This document shows positions 25,331 to 35,230 of a stretch of DNA of 64,000 nucleotides, one piece after another. This DNA comes from Lactobacillus gallinarum DSM 10532 = JCM 2011. Its GTDB lineage: Bacteria > Bacillota > Bacilli > Lactobacillales > Lactobacillaceae. Location of the stretch: assembly GCF_001434975.1 (NCBI RefSeq), contig NZ_AZEL01000007.1:1-64000 (forward strand). The letters run 5' to 3'. Each line of letters begins with the position of its first letter. Within the stretch, counting starts at the first letter, position 1. Below the pieces are notes generated by a model that saw only the letters and a program-made list of their open reading frames with translations, made no database searches and was not told where the DNA came from. A program made the position numbers and the translations under genes.

Positions 25331-25394
25331 AATTCACCGTAATAACAACTTTGTTATTTTTCAATTGTTAAATAAGTATTTGATTTATGAGCCA

Positions 25395-25408
25395 TGAAAA
25401 CGCTATTC
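25395..25408 (+). promoter_or_regulatory. Possible catabolite-response (cre) site before the flavoprotein gene
   Basis: TGAAAACGCTATTC matches the CcpA consensus TGWAANCGNTNWCA at 12 of 14 positions and overlaps the presumed promoter. A separate inverted repeat AATAAC-N6-GTTATT lies about 50 bp upstream. Catabolite control of an anaerobic reductase would be plausible. Confidence 0.35.
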
Positions 25409-25445
25409 TAAATATATAGAGAAAAAGAAAGGCGGAAGTTAAATA

Positions 25446-27329
25446 ATGAAGAACGGTAAATATCAAGTACGCGCACAAGGTCATGGTTCAGAATCAATGC
25501 CAATGGCTGTTACTATCGAAGATGATAAGATCAAAAATATTGAAATTGATTCATCCGGCGAAACTAAAGGCGTTGCCGATGAAGTCTTCAACCGCTTGCC
25601 CAAGCAAATTATTGATAATCAAACTTTAAATGTTGATGCTGTTAGTGGTGCAACTATTTCAAGTCACGGCGTTGTAGATGGAATCGCACAAGCAATTACT
25701 GAAGCTGGTGGGGATGCTACAGAATGGAAGAAGCGTAATAAGCCGGTAGCTGCCAAAGCAACAGATGAAGAAATAACAGTCGACGTAGCAGTTGTCGGTG
25801 CTGGTGGTGCCGGTTTGGCTGCTGCAGTTCGCTCAATCCAACATGGTGAAAAAGTTGCTATTTTAGAAAAGTACCCACAAATTGGTGGTAATACTAGTCG
25901 TGCCGGTGGTCCAATGAACGCTGCCGAACCTGACTGGCAAAAGAATTTTAAGGCACTTCCAGGTGAAAAGGATACTTTGAAGGAATTAGCTGCAACTCCA
26001 ATTGATCAAATTGATCCTGAATATCAAGATGACTTTAAGGAATTACAAAAGCAAATTAAAGAATACGTTGATTCAGGTGCAGATTACTTATTTGATTCAA
26101 CTTTACTTCACGAAATCCAAACTTACTTGGGTGGTAAGAGAACTGACCTTAAAGGAAATGAAATTCACGGTAAGTATGCTTTAGTTCATGAATTAGTAAC
26201 AAATGCATTGAACTCAGTTAAATGGTTAGCTGATTTAGGCGTTAAGTTCGACAATAGTGATGTAACTGAACCAGTTGGTGGTTTATGGCGTCGTGGTCAC
26301 AAACCAGTTGAACCGATGGGTTATGCTTACATCCATATTTTAGGTGACTGGGTAAGAGACCACGGTGTTGATCCATATCTTGAAACTCGTGCTGAAAAAT
26401 TAATCATCGAAGATGGCAAGGTTCGCGGTATAGTTGCTACTCGCGCCGATGGCAGCAAGTTGACTGTTCACTCAAAGGCTGTCATCTTAACTGCCGGTGG
26501 TTTTGGTGCCAACACTAAGATGGTCCAAAAGTACAATACTTATTGGCAAAAGATTGATGATGATATTGCTACAACTAACTCACCATCAATTACTGGTGAC
26601 GGGATTAACTTGGGTCTTGAAGCTGGTGCCGACTTGTTCGGTATGGGCTTTATCCAATTGATGCCAGTAGCTGATCCAAAAACTGGTGAATTATTCACTG
26701 GTGTTGTTACTCCTCCGGCAAACTATATTATGGTTAATAAGGAAGGTAAACGTTTCGTTAACGAATTTGCGGAACGGGATGTGTTGGCTAAGGCAGTCAT
26801 TGCTAATGGTGGATTAATCTATCAAATTGCTGATGATAAGATTAAGGAAACAGCCTACAATACTACTCAAGAATCACTTGATGCTCAAGTTAAAGCTGGT
26901 ACTTTGTTTAGAGATGATACTTTGGAAGGTTTAGCTAAGCAAATTGGGATGGATCCAGATGTCTTAGTTGAAACTATTAAGAAGTACAACTCATATGTTG
27001 ATGCAGGAAAAGATCCAGAATTCCATAAGAATGTATTGGGCTTGAAATGTGAAGTTGCTCCATTCTACGCAACCCCTCGTAAGCCTGCAATTCACCATAC
27101 TATGGGTGGCTTGGTTATCGATACTAAGGCTCATGTTCTTAACAAAGACGGCAAGATCATTGATGGCTTGTACTCAGCTGGTGAAAATGCTGGTGGTATT
27201 CACGCAGGCAACCGTTTGGGTGGTAACTCATTGGCTGATATCTTTACCTTCGGCCGCATCGCTGCTAATACTGCTTATGAAGATATGCCAACGGAGCCAG
27301 ACGCTACTTCTGGAGCTTCACAGAATTAA
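25446..27329 (+). CDS. Flavinylated FAD-dependent reductase (fumarate/urocanate reductase-like)
   Basis: A 627-residue cytoplasmic flavoprotein. Residues 1-90 are an FMN-binding domain with the attachment motif DAVSGAT; threonine 70 is the expected site of covalent FMN. The rest is a fumarate reductase/succinate dehydrogenase flavoprotein module with the FAD loop [13 protein letters not shown] around residue 118 and the C-terminal HTMGGL and [13 protein letters not shown] motifs. There is no signal peptide and no haem domain, so the electron donor is probably cytosolic NADH or flavin. The acceptor (fumarate, urocanate or another 2-enoate) cannot be read from motifs. It is monocistronic with a strong GGCGG ribosome site. 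Confidence 0.88.
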   Translation: MKNGKYQVRAQGHGSESMPMAVTIEDDKIKNIEIDSSGETKGVADEVFNRLPKQIIDNQTLNVDAVSGATISSHGVVDGIAQAITEAGGDATEWKKRNKPVAAKATDEEITVDVAVVGAGGAGLAAAVRSIQHGEKVAILEKYPQIGGNTSRAGGPMNAAEPDWQKNFKALPGEKDTLKELAATPIDQIDPEYQDDFKELQKQIKEYVDSGADYLFDSTLLHEIQTYLGGKRTDLKGNEIHGKYALVHELVTNALNSVKWLADLGVKFDNSDVTEPVGGLWRRGHKPVEPMGYAYIHILGDWVRDHGVDPYLETRAEKLIIEDGKVRGIVATRADGSKLTVHSKAVILTAGGFGANTKMVQKYNTYWQKIDDDIATTNSPSITGDGINLGLEAGADLFGMGFIQLMPVADPKTGELFTGVVTPPANYIMVNKEGKRFVNEFAERDVLAKAVIANGGLIYQIADDKIKETAYNTTQESLDAQVKAGTLFRDDTLEGLAKQIGMDPDVLVETIKKYNSYVDAGKDPEFHKNVLGLKCEVAPFYATPRKPAIHHTMGGLVIDTKAHVLNKDGKIIDGLYSAGENAGGIHAGNRLGGNSLADIFTFGRIAANTAYEDMPTEPDATSGASQN

Positions 27330-27355
27330 TTGAGAAAGAAATAATATCAAAACTA

Positions 27356-27385
27356 AAAGAGTGAGATTTGATTCTTGCTCTTTTT
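27356..27385 (+). terminator. Terminator after the flavoprotein gene
   Basis: Stem AAAGAGTGAGA / TCTTGCTCTTT with two wobbles and a T run. Confidence 0.7.
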
Positions 27386-27445
27386 GCGTTTAAAAATCAA
27401 ATTTTGTGTAAAATAAAGAAGATGAAACGCAGAAGGGATAGATCA

Positions 27446-28542
27446 ATGAAAAAGCTCATCACATTAATATTTCTAGCAATATTTCCATTCACTTGTGGGT
27501 TCATGAACATCGCTCACCGCGGCGATAACGAGCAGGGGAAATACGCTGAACACAGCTTTGCAGCATATGATCGTGTCGTTTGCGCACAAGTTGATTATTT
27601 AGAATTGGATTTGCAAGAAAGTGCCGACCATGTTTTAGTCGTTAGTCATGATAACAACTTGAGTCGCGTTTTTGGCGTGGATCAATCAATTGAAGAAAAT
27701 ACTTTTAAGAAGTTAACTAATTATCGTAATCAAAGCGGGGAAAGCATTCATTCACTCGAAGAGGTTTTTCAACGCTATCAAAATAACCCGCAAGTGAAGT
27801 TTATGCTAGAGCCAAAAGGCAATGGGGAAAATGCCAAAAGAATAGTTAAATTAGTTAATAAGTATCATTTGCAAAAGCGGGTTTTATTTGAATCATTTTC
27901 TGATTCAGCACTCAGTAAGCTAGCTCGCTTAGCACCCGAAATTCCGCGCACGCAATTAGCCGGCTCATATAAAGCGATCGGACGCAGTCAGGATTTTGCT
28001 GCTAGTTTTTATCTAGTGGCGCTGCCAATTATTTACGTGATAAAAACAAGAAATACATGCTATGGGGCGTAAACAGTAGTAAGCAAATGTATAAATTTTT
28101 AAATCCTGATAAGGGCGTTACCGGTTTATTGACTGATTTCCCGATTCGTTTAGCCAAAATTCTGCAAGAGAATAATCATTTTCGCATTCACTATCAATCG
28201 ATAATTTTTCCGACTGAAAAGCTTGCTGCTAATCTTAAGTTAAAGAATGGTAATCAAGTGCAGGCTGACCAAGTTAAGTTGGTAAATAATCAATTGTGGT
28301 ATCATGTTCAACCCAACATGTGGGTGAGTGAGAAAAATCTGTTTCACCATGAGTCTTCAGCTCCTCGTGCTCAAGTAGGTTTGGTTAAAGTTGACAAAGC
28401 AACACCGGTTTGGACAGATCTTTCGTTTAAAAAGTCAGCCGGCAAAACCTTGCGTGCCCACAGCCATTGGAACTACTTTGCTATAGCTAAATATCATGGC
28501 AAACGTGTTTATAATTTAGGTGGCAATCAGTGGATTAAGTGA
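27446..28542 (+). pseudogene. Frameshifted secreted glycerophosphodiesterase with SLAP-like tail
   Basis: The ATG at 27446 (AGAAGGG 8 bp upstream) opens a signal peptide, then the GDPD catalytic motifs AHRGDNE, LELDLQ and VSHD; the enzyme would cleave glycerophosphodiesters such as those from lipoteichoic acid turnover. The frame breaks near 28016-28030 and continues in another frame as NYLRDKNKKYMLWGVNSSK and LLTDFPIRLAK, the normal GDPD end. A SLAP-like wall-binding domain follows (about 28200-28542; NLFHHESS, KRVYNLGGNQWIK). A 2-nt insertion or 1-nt deletion explains it. About 365 residues when repaired. Confidence 0.82.
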
Positions 28543-28584
28543 TGAATACAATACATCTATCTCTTTTTTCTAAAATAAATTCAT

Positions 28585-28592
28585 GTTATAAT
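28585..28592 (+). promoter_or_regulatory. Promoter of the valS T-box transcript
   Basis: TG-T-TATAAT context with TATAAT at 28587-28592 lies just before the T-box leader. No good -35 is present. Confidence 0.5.
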
Positions 28593-28599
28593 CGTAACC

Positions 28600-28826
28600 A
28601 AAGCAAGAATCAAGAGGGATCGACTTTATTTACAGAGAAAAGCCAAACAGCTGAGAGGCCAGAAGTTGATTAGTAGCTTGATTAGCTGATTAATTGAAAT
28701 TAAGTAGGTTAATCCGGACACTTCAGCGCCGTTATCGCTTATAAGAGAAGTACATTTTTGTACTTAACCATAGGTGGTACCGCGGTTAGTAAATCGTCCT
28801 AGACAACATTGTCTAGGACTTTTTTA
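28600..28826 (+). promoter_or_regulatory. T-box riboswitch upstream of valS
   Basis: The invariant T-box AGGTGGTACCGCGG is at 28772-28785, followed by a terminator with stem GTCCTAGACAA / TTGTCTAGGAC and a T run at 28796-28826. The 170 nt upstream form the stem I region with AG-rich segments. The leader senses uncharged tRNA, presumably valine tRNA given the downstream gene. The specifier codon was not assigned. This explains the 298-bp gap. Confidence 0.93.
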
Positions 28827-28840
28827 TTGGAGGATTTTTA

Positions 28841-31480
28841 ATGACAGATTTAGCACCTAAATACAACCCTAATGAGGTTGAAAAAGGCAGATATCAAACT
28901 TGGCTTGATGAAGATTTATTCAAGCCATCCGGTGACAAGAAAGCTCACCCATATTCAATTGTTATCCCACCACCAAACGTAACTGGTAAATTACACTTAG
29001 GTCACGCATGGGATACCGCAATTCAAGATACTTTAATTCGTTTCAAGCGTATGCAAGGCTACGACACTCTTTACCTTCCAGGTATGGACCATGCCGGTAT
29101 TGCTACCCAGGCTAAGGTTGAAGCTAAGCTTCGCAAGCAAGGCAAAGATCGTCACCAAATGGGTCGTGAAGCTTTTGTTAAGCAAGTTTGGGACTGGAAA
29201 GACGAATATGCTTCAATTATCAAGGGCCAATGGGCTAAGATGGGTCTTTCACTTGACTACTCAAGAGAAAGATTTACTTTAGACAAGGGTCTTTCAAAGG
29301 CAGTTAAGAAGGTCTTCGTCCAACTTTACAAAGAAGGTCTTATTTACCGTGGTGAATACATCATTAACTGGGACCCAGCACTTCAAACTGCTTTGAGTGA
29401 TATCGAAGTTATTCACAAGGATGACAAGGGTGCCTTTTACCATGTTAAGTATCCATTCGCAGATGGCTCAGGCTATGTAGAAATTGCTACTACTCGTCCT
29501 GAAACCATGTTTGGTGATACTGCTGTTGCGGTTGCACCAGGGGATGAAAGATACAAAGATATCGTTGGTAAGGAATTAGTATTACCACTTGTTGGTCGTC
29601 ATATTCCAATTATCGAAGACCAACACGTAGATCCAGAATTCGGTACTGGTTTAGTTAAGATTACTCCAGCCCATGACCCTAACGACTTCCAAGTAGGTAA
29701 CCGTCATAATTTGAAGAGAATCAACGTTATGAACGACGATGGTACTATGAATGAAGAATGCGGCAAGTACGCTGGCATGGATCGTTTTGACTGTCGTGAA
29801 GCTTTAGTTAAGGACCTTAAAGAAGAAGGCTACTTAATTGAGGTTGAACCAATCGTTCACTCAGTAGGTCACTCAGAACGTTCAGGCGTTCAAGTTGAAC
29901 CACGTCTTTCAAAGCAATGGTTCGTTAAGATGAAGCCACTTGCTGACAAGGTTCTTGAAAACCAAAAGACTGATGGCAAGGTAAACTTTGTTCCAGATCG
30001 TTTCGAAGGTACTTTGGACCACTGGATGGAAGATGTTCATGATTGGTGTATTTCACGTCAATTATGGTGGGGTCACCGTATTCCAGCTTGGTACAACAAG
30101 AAGACTGGCGAAACTTACGTAGGTGAAGAAGCTCCTAAGGATATCGAAAACTGGGAGCAAGATCCAGACGTACTTGATACTTGGTTCTCAAGTGCATTAT
30201 GGCCATTCTCAACTCTTGGCTGGCCTGATACTAATTCAGAAGACTTCAAGCGTTACTTCCCAACTAATGCGTTAGTAACTGGTTACGACATCATTTTCTT
30301 CTGGGTATCAAGAATGATGTTCCAAAGTCTTCACTTCACTGGCAAGCGTCCATTTAATGATGTTGTTTTGCACGGTTTAATGCGTGACGAACAAGGACGC
30401 AAGATGAGTAAGTCACTTGGTAATGGTGTTGACCCAATGGACGTAGTAGACAAGTATGGTGCTGACGCTCTTCGTTGGTTCCTTCTTAACGGTACTGCTC
30501 CTGGTCAAGATACTCGTTATGATCCTAAGAAGTTGTCAGCAGCTTGGAACTTCATTAATAAGATTTGGAACGCAAGCCGTTTCGTAATTATGAACTTGCC
30601 TGCTGATGCTAAGCCTGCACACATGCCAGATGTAAGCAAGTTTGACTTGTCAGATAGATGGATCTTTGATCGTTTGAACCACACTGTTAGTGAAGTAACT
30701 CGTTTATTTGATGAATATCAATTTGGTGAAGCAGGCCGTGAAGCTTACAACTTTATCTGGAATGACTTCTGTGACTGGTACATCGAAATTTCTAAGGTCG
30801 CTTTGAATGGTGACGATGAAGAATTAAAGGCAAGAAAGCAAGAAAACTTGATTTGGATTCTTGATCAAATCTTACGTTTGATGCACCCAATTATGCCATT
30901 TGTTACTGAAAAGCTTTGGCTTTCAATGCCTCATGAAGGCAAGTCAATTATGGTAGCTGAATACCCAACTACTCATAAGGAATTTGAAAACAAGCAAGCA
31001 GATAGTGACATGGCCTTCTTAATTGAAATTATTAAGGCTGTACGTAACATTCGCATGGAAGTTAATGCTCCAATGTCTAGCCAAATTGATATTATGATTC
31101 AATTAGATGATGAAGCTAACAAGCATGTTTTGGATGAAAATGCTGACTACGTTGAGAACTTCTTACATCCAAAGGAATTAACTGTAGCTGCAGAAATCGA
31201 AGCTCCAAAACTTGCTAAGACTGCCGTTATTCCAGGTGCACAAATCTTTGTTCCATTAACTGAATTAGTTAACGTTGATGACGAATTGGCTAAAATGGAA
31301 AAAGAAGAAAAGCGTCTTGAAGACGAAGTTCAACGTGCCGAAAAGAAACTTGCAAACAAGGGCTTTGTTGACCATGCTCCAGAAGCTGTTGTAAACAAGG
31401 AAAAGGAAAAGAAGGCAGATTACGAAAGCCAATTGGCTGGTGTTCGTGAACGAATTCAAGATTTGAAAGAGAGTAAATAA
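28841..31480 (+). CDS. valS: Valyl-tRNA synthetase
   Basis: Class I aminoacyl-tRNA synthetase of 879 residues. It has the HIGH-type motif KLHLGHAWD around residue 50, the editing domain ([14 protein letters not shown]), the KMSKS motif RKMSKSLGN around residue 527 and the C-terminal coiled-coil tRNA arm rich in [10 protein letters not shown]. It is controlled by a T-box leader and preceded by TGGAGG. It abuts folC, whose TTG start follows the valS stop directly, as in other Firmicutes. Confidence 0.97.
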   Translation: MTDLAPKYNPNEVEKGRYQTWLDEDLFKPSGDKKAHPYSIVIPPPNVTGKLHLGHAWDTAIQDTLIRFKRMQGYDTLYLPGMDHAGIATQAKVEAKLRKQGKDRHQMGREAFVKQVWDWKDEYASIIKGQWAKMGLSLDYSRERFTLDKGLSKAVKKVFVQLYKEGLIYRGEYIINWDPALQTALSDIEVIHKDDKGAFYHVKYPFADGSGYVEIATTRPETMFGDTAVAVAPGDERYKDIVGKELVLPLVGRHIPIIEDQHVDPEFGTGLVKITPAHDPNDFQVGNRHNLKRINVMNDDGTMNEECGKYAGMDRFDCREALVKDLKEEGYLIEVEPIVHSVGHSERSGVQVEPRLSKQWFVKMKPLADKVLENQKTDGKVNFVPDRFEGTLDHWMEDVHDWCISRQLWWGHRIPAWYNKKTGETYVGEEAPKDIENWEQDPDVLDTWFSSALWPFSTLGWPDTNSEDFKRYFPTNALVTGYDIIFFWVSRMMFQSLHFTGKRPFNDVVLHGLMRDEQGRKMSKSLGNGVDPMDVVDKYGADALRWFLLNGTAPGQDTRYDPKKLSAAWNFINKIWNASRFVIMNLPADAKPAHMPDVSKFDLSDRWIFDRLNHTVSEVTRLFDEYQFGEAGREAYNFIWNDFCDWYIEISKVALNGDDEELKARKQENLIWILDQILRLMHPIMPFVTEKLWLSMPHEGKSIMVAEYPTTHKEFENKQADSDMAFLIEIIKAVRNIRMEVNAPMSSQIDIMIQLDDEANKHVLDENADYVENFLHPKELTVAAEIEAPKLAKTAVIPGAQIFVPLTELVNVDDELAKMEKEEKRLEDEVQRAEKKLANKGFVDHAPEAVVNKEKEKKADYESQLAGVRERIQDLKESK

Positions 31481-32755
31481 TTGAAATTTACCAATGCTGA
31501 AGAGGTAATCCATTATGTATATTCATTGCCTCATTTGCATCCTAAGAATGATTTATCTTTTATCAAGAAGTTGCTCCAGCAATTAGGTAATCCGCAGGAT
31601 CAGGTAAAAACGATTCATATTACGGGAACCAACGGTAAAGGTTCAACATCATACTACTTAGCAAATCTATTAAAAAAGGCCGGTCAAAAGACTGGCCTTT
31701 TTGTCTCACCTTATGTTTATCAATTTAATGAACGAATTCAATTAAATAATCAAGATATAAGCGATGAAGATTTAGTTAATGTGGCTAATAAGGTTCAAGC
31801 TGCCTTTGAAGAAATTAAGCAAGAAGATAAAGAATTTTCGTTAGTTACATTTGAGTATGAAGTTGCGATGGCCTTTGTTTATTTTGAACAAGAGCATTGT
31901 GATTATGCCGTGATTGAAGTCGGAATTGGCGGCGAGCATGATAAAACTAATGTGATTGTCCCAGAGGCAAGCATCATTACTACGGTAGGATTAGATCATG
32001 AGAAGATTATTGGACCGACAATTCAAGATATTGCGCGAGAAAAGAGTGGCATTATCAAGAAAAATCGTCCAGTAGTATTAGGGAATGTTCCTGATGATGT
32101 TCTGCCTATTTTGGTGAAAAAGGCAGATATAGAGCATGCACCACTTTTCCGATTAAAGCATGATTTTGCAATTACAACGCAAGATGGAGCGTTGAAGTAT
32201 ACAGATGATAAACGCAGTATTTCTTTTGATTTTCGTCCGCAGGTAGAGGCCTATGATATTGCTGTAGCCGTTAAGACCTTTTTACTTCTTAAATTGAAGC
32301 TAGATAATCAAGAGATAGCAGCTGCAATTGATCAAACTCAGATTCCTGGACGTTATCATATTTTGCAAAAAGAACCATTAATCATTTTGGATGGAGCTCA
32401 TAATATTCAAGCAATGTCCAATTTGCTGGAAGTAATTCATGCCGAAGCAAAAAAACGGCATAGCCATGTTTATGCTTTAGTGACCATGATGAAAGATAAA
32501 GACTTAGAGCAAGTTTTTAATTTATTTAACCAAGATGATCAAGTGTTATTAACAACATTAGATTATCCTCGTGTTGCTAAAGAAAATGATTTTCCCATTG
32601 ATGTCCAAAGACGATATAATTATGAAGGAGATTATCGGGAAGGCTTTGCTAAATTAAAAGAGAAGATGAATGCCAGCGATATTCTGCTGGTGACCGGATC
32701 GTTTTATTTAGTAAGTGCAATTTTAAATTGGAAAGGAAAAGGCAATGCAGGTTAA
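31481..32755 (+). CDS. folC: Folylpolyglutamate/dihydrofolate synthase FolC
   Basis: Mur-ligase-family enzyme that adds glutamate to folates, 424 residues. The ATP loop TGTNGKGSTSYYLA is around residues 48-61, with GIGGEHDKTNVI and LDGAHN further on. The TTG at 31481 is used as start because it directly follows valS and gives the usual N-terminal YVYSLPHLHP helix; no better ATG exists before the ATP loop. Its end overlaps the HAD gene by 11 bp, so the valS-folC-HAD group is probably one transcript. Confidence 0.92.
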   Translation: MKFTNAEEVIHYVYSLPHLHPKNDLSFIKKLLQQLGNPQDQVKTIHITGTNGKGSTSYYLANLLKKAGQKTGLFVSPYVYQFNERIQLNNQDISDEDLVNVANKVQAAFEEIKQEDKEFSLVTFEYEVAMAFVYFEQEHCDYAVIEVGIGGEHDKTNVIVPEASIITTVGLDHEKIIGPTIQDIAREKSGIIKKNRPVVLGNVPDDVLPILVKKADIEHAPLFRLKHDFAITTQDGALKYTDDKRSISFDFRPQVEAYDIAVAVKTFLLLKLKLDNQEIAAAIDQTQIPGRYHILQKEPLIILDGAHNIQAMSNLLEVIHAEAKKRHSHVYALVTMMKDKDLEQVFNLFNQDDQVLLTTLDYPRVAKENDFPIDVQRRYNYEGDYREGFAKLKEKMNASDILLVTGSFYLVSAILNWKGKGNAG

Positions 32756-33422
32756 AGGGATAAACGATGATATTCAAGGCATTATCTTTGATATGGATGG
32801 TCTATTGGTTAATTCTGAAGAATTGTATTGGAAGGCTAATATCCAAGCTGCAGAAGAAGAAAAACTTGGGACGCCTAGGGATGCATATTTAAAGTTAACT
32901 GGTGCAACTGTTAAAGAAATGCAGGATTTTTATCATAAATATTTCAAAACTGATGCTGATCGTGACCGATTTATTAAAAGAACCGATGATTTGGTTTGGC
33001 AGTGGACCGATGAAGGAAAATTAAAGTTACGTCCTGGTGTTCAAGAAGCATTAGATGAATTTAAAAATCGTGGCTTGAAAATGGCAATTGCTTCAAGCAA
33101 CTACGAAGATGTGTTGCAACACTTTTTGTGGGCAACAGGGATTAGAAATTATTTTGATTTTCATCTAAGTTATTTAGATGTGCAAAAGGGACACATTAAA
33201 GCTAAACCGGCACCAGATATTTATTTAGCAGCTACTAAAAAAATGAATCTAGCAAAAGAAAATATTTTGGTTTTTGAAGATTCATCAACTGGTGTCCAAG
33301 CTGCGAAAAATGCAGTCTTAAAATGTGTAATGGTGCCAGATCTAATGGCTCCGACTGACCAAGACAAACAGAATGCTATAATGATTTGTCAAAACTTTTT
33401 TGATTTTCTTAAAAAAATTTAG
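32745..33422 (+). CDS. HAD-superfamily phosphatase (beta-phosphoglucomutase-like)
   Basis: A 225-residue HAD hydrolase with catalytic motif I FDMDGLLVNSE (residues 15-25), the helical cap, motif II IASSN and motif III/IV KPAPDIY with VFEDSSTGVQAA. It belongs to the subfamily of small sugar-phosphate phosphatases and beta-phosphoglucomutases; the substrate is not determined by sequence. It overlaps folC by 11 bp and is probably translationally coupled. Confidence 0.88.
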   Translation: MQVKGINDDIQGIIFDMDGLLVNSEELYWKANIQAAEEEKLGTPRDAYLKLTGATVKEMQDFYHKYFKTDADRDRFIKRTDDLVWQWTDEGKLKLRPGVQEALDEFKNRGLKMAIASSNYEDVLQHFLWATGIRNYFDFHLSYLDVQKGHIKAKPAPDIYLAATKKMNLAKENILVFEDSSTGVQAAKNAVLKCVMVPDLMAPTDQDKQNAIMICQNFFDFLKKI

Positions 33423-33461
33423 CTCTTTTTTGCGTATTAAGTAATGAAGGGAGAAATTTTT

Positions 33462-34085
33462 ATGATAGAAATAAACTCAAATCATTACTTTGTAAATACA
33501 GACCTAGAATTACTAGCTAAGTTATTTGAGCAGTTCAAGGATAAAGGAATTAGAACTTTTGAAGAGTTAGAGTCTTTTTTAAGAAAAAGAGATTTTAATT
33601 CCTTCGATGATATAGTTCAATTCATAACAGGTTCAAGTTGCCCCAGCAATTTGGCGATTACGGCTGAAGAGGTAATGGATCGCCTGCGAATGGCGTCATC
33701 TAAACGCAAACCTGTTTTAACCTCAAGTGTTGAAGTTGGGACATATTTAGCTGATAAATTAGTAGGTCACAAGCAAGAAGAGCTTTGGGCATTATATGTC
33801 GATAATGGAAATCGAATTGTAGCTGAGAAAAAGATTTTTCAAGGCACGTTAAATAAATCAGTCGCACATCCGCGAGAAATTTTTCGCTGGGCCGTAATCT
33901 ATGACTGTTCGGGGATTTTTATTGCTCATAATCATCCTAGTGGTAAATTAATGCCGTCTTCCAACGACTTTGAATTAACTAAAGATCTATATCGGGCGGC
34001 AAAAATGATGAAAATTGATCTTTTAGACCATTTTATTGTGGGACAAGGACAATATTTGAGCATGCGTGAAAAAGAATTGTTTTAA
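33462..34085 (+). CDS. radC: RadC-family (JAMM/MPN) protein
   Basis: A 207-residue protein whose C-terminal half is the RadC JAMM fold: the metal-binding HNHPSG followed by SSNDFELTKDL (around residues 153-170) is intact, with an upstream glutamate in the ELWALYVD strand region. The N-terminal helix-hairpin-helix part is weak and divergent. RadC's role in DNA repair is doubtful in the literature. The start at 33462 is preferred over an in-frame upstream ATG because AAGGGAGA lies 7 bp before it. Confidence 0.88.
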   Translation: MIEINSNHYFVNTDLELLAKLFEQFKDKGIRTFEELESFLRKRDFNSFDDIVQFITGSSCPSNLAITAEEVMDRLRMASSKRKPVLTSSVEVGTYLADKLVGHKQEELWALYVDNGNRIVAEKKIFQGTLNKSVAHPREIFRWAVIYDCSGIFIAHNHPSGKLMPSSNDFELTKDLYRAAKMMKIDLLDHFIVGQGQYLSMREKELF

Positions 34086-34130
34086 ACTTCTTTAAAATTT
34101 GCGTGAAAATCACCTTTAAAGTTATAGTAT

Positions 34131-34138
34131 GCTATAAT
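34131..34138 (+). promoter_or_regulatory. Extended -10 promoter of mreB
   Basis: TATGC-TATAAT has the TG extension; it lies 43 bp before the GTG start of mreB. No consensus -35 is present. Confidence 0.5.
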
Positions 34139-34180
34139 TATTCAAGATTTAGAGACCGCAACAATTAAGGAGAGATTTTT

Positions 34181-35185
34181 GTGTTTGGATTAGGTACAAA
34201 GAATATTGGTATCGATTTAGGTACAGCCAATACACTTGTTTACATGGAGGGTAAAGGAATTGTTTTAAGAGAACCTTCTGTAGTAGCAAAGAATACACAT
34301 ACAGGTGAAGTAATCGCAGTTGGTTCAGAAGCCAAGGAAATGATTGGTAGAACCCCAGGTAGTATTGTAGCTATCCGTCCAATGAAGGATGGGGTTATTG
34401 CTGATTACGACACTACTGCTGCTATGCTTAAGTACTTTATGGAAAAGACTGTTGGCAATTCTAAGCCTTCAGTAATGATTTGTGTTCCTTCAGGTGTTAC
34501 TGAAGTTGAAAAGCGTGCTGTAATTGATGCAGCTAGAGTAGCTGGTGCTCGCGAAGCTTTCGTGATTGAAGAACCATTTGCTGCAGCTATTGGTGCAGGC
34601 CTTCCAGTTATGGATCCTACTGGTTCAATGGTTGTTGATATCGGTGGTGGTACTACTGATGTTGCTACTATTTCATTAGGTGGTATTGTTTCATCAACTT
34701 CAATTCGTCAAGCTGGAGATAAGTTTAACAATGCAATTATTAATTACATTCACTCCAACTTTAATTTATTGATTGGTGAAAGAACTGCTGAAGATATTAA
34801 GATTCAAGTAGGTTCTGCTTCAATTGAAAAAGCTAAGGAAATTGAAGCTATGAATATTCGTGGTCGTGATTTGGTTACTGGTTTGCCAAAGTCAATTGAT
34901 ATCAACGCTGAAGATATCGCTAAGGCTATTCAAGATGTTGTTCAAGACATCATCGTTGCAATTAAGGAAACTTTAGAACAAACCTCTCCTGAAATTGCTG
35001 CCGATGTTATCGACCACGGTATCGTTTTAACCGGTGGTGGTGCATTGCTTAAGAACTTGCCAGAAGTAATTTCTGAAGCAACTAAGGTTCCAGTATTTAT
35101 TGCACAAGATCCACTTGATTGTGTGGCAATTGGTACTGGTGAATCACTCAAGAATATTGAAGTAATGCGTAGAAGTCGCAAATAA
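34181..35185 (+). CDS. mreB: Rod-shape determining protein MreB
   Basis: Complete actin-like MreB of 334 residues, start GTG with GGAGAG upstream. Motifs are [13 protein letters not shown] at the N terminus (phosphate 1), [16 protein letters not shown] around residue 154 (phosphate 2) and [13 protein letters not shown] around residue 285. It is followed by mreC and mreD and forms the elongasome scaffold. A hairpin lies between mreB and mreC, so the downstream genes may be expressed partly by read-through. It is the second MreB-family gene in the window. Confidence 0.97.
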   Translation: MFGLGTKNIGIDLGTANTLVYMEGKGIVLREPSVVAKNTHTGEVIAVGSEAKEMIGRTPGSIVAIRPMKDGVIADYDTTAAMLKYFMEKTVGNSKPSVMICVPSGVTEVEKRAVIDAARVAGAREAFVIEEPFAAAIGAGLPVMDPTGSMVVDIGGGTTDVATISLGGIVSSTSIRQAGDKFNNAIINYIHSNFNLLIGERTAEDIKIQVGSASIEKAKEIEAMNIRGRDLVTGLPKSIDINAEDIAKAIQDVVQDIIVAIKETLEQTSPEIAADVIDHGIVLTGGGALLKNLPEVISEATKVPVFIAQDPLDCVAIGTGESLKNIEVMRRSRK

Positions 35186-35187
35186 TA

Positions 35188-35211
35188 AAAAAGCCGGCTA
35201 TGGCCGGTTTT
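35188..35211 (+). terminator. Hairpin between mreB and mreC
   Basis: AAAGCCGGC-TATG-GCCGGTTTT with a T run forms an intrinsic terminator or attenuator inside the mreBCD operon. Confidence 0.75.
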
Positions 35212-35230
35212 TCTTTAGGATCAATTCTTA

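Noticed and set aside
35188-35211. True end of the mreB transcript separating it from mreCD
   Set aside because: The hairpin is real, but mreC starts 20 bp later with no promoter in between, so partial read-through is more likely than full separation.
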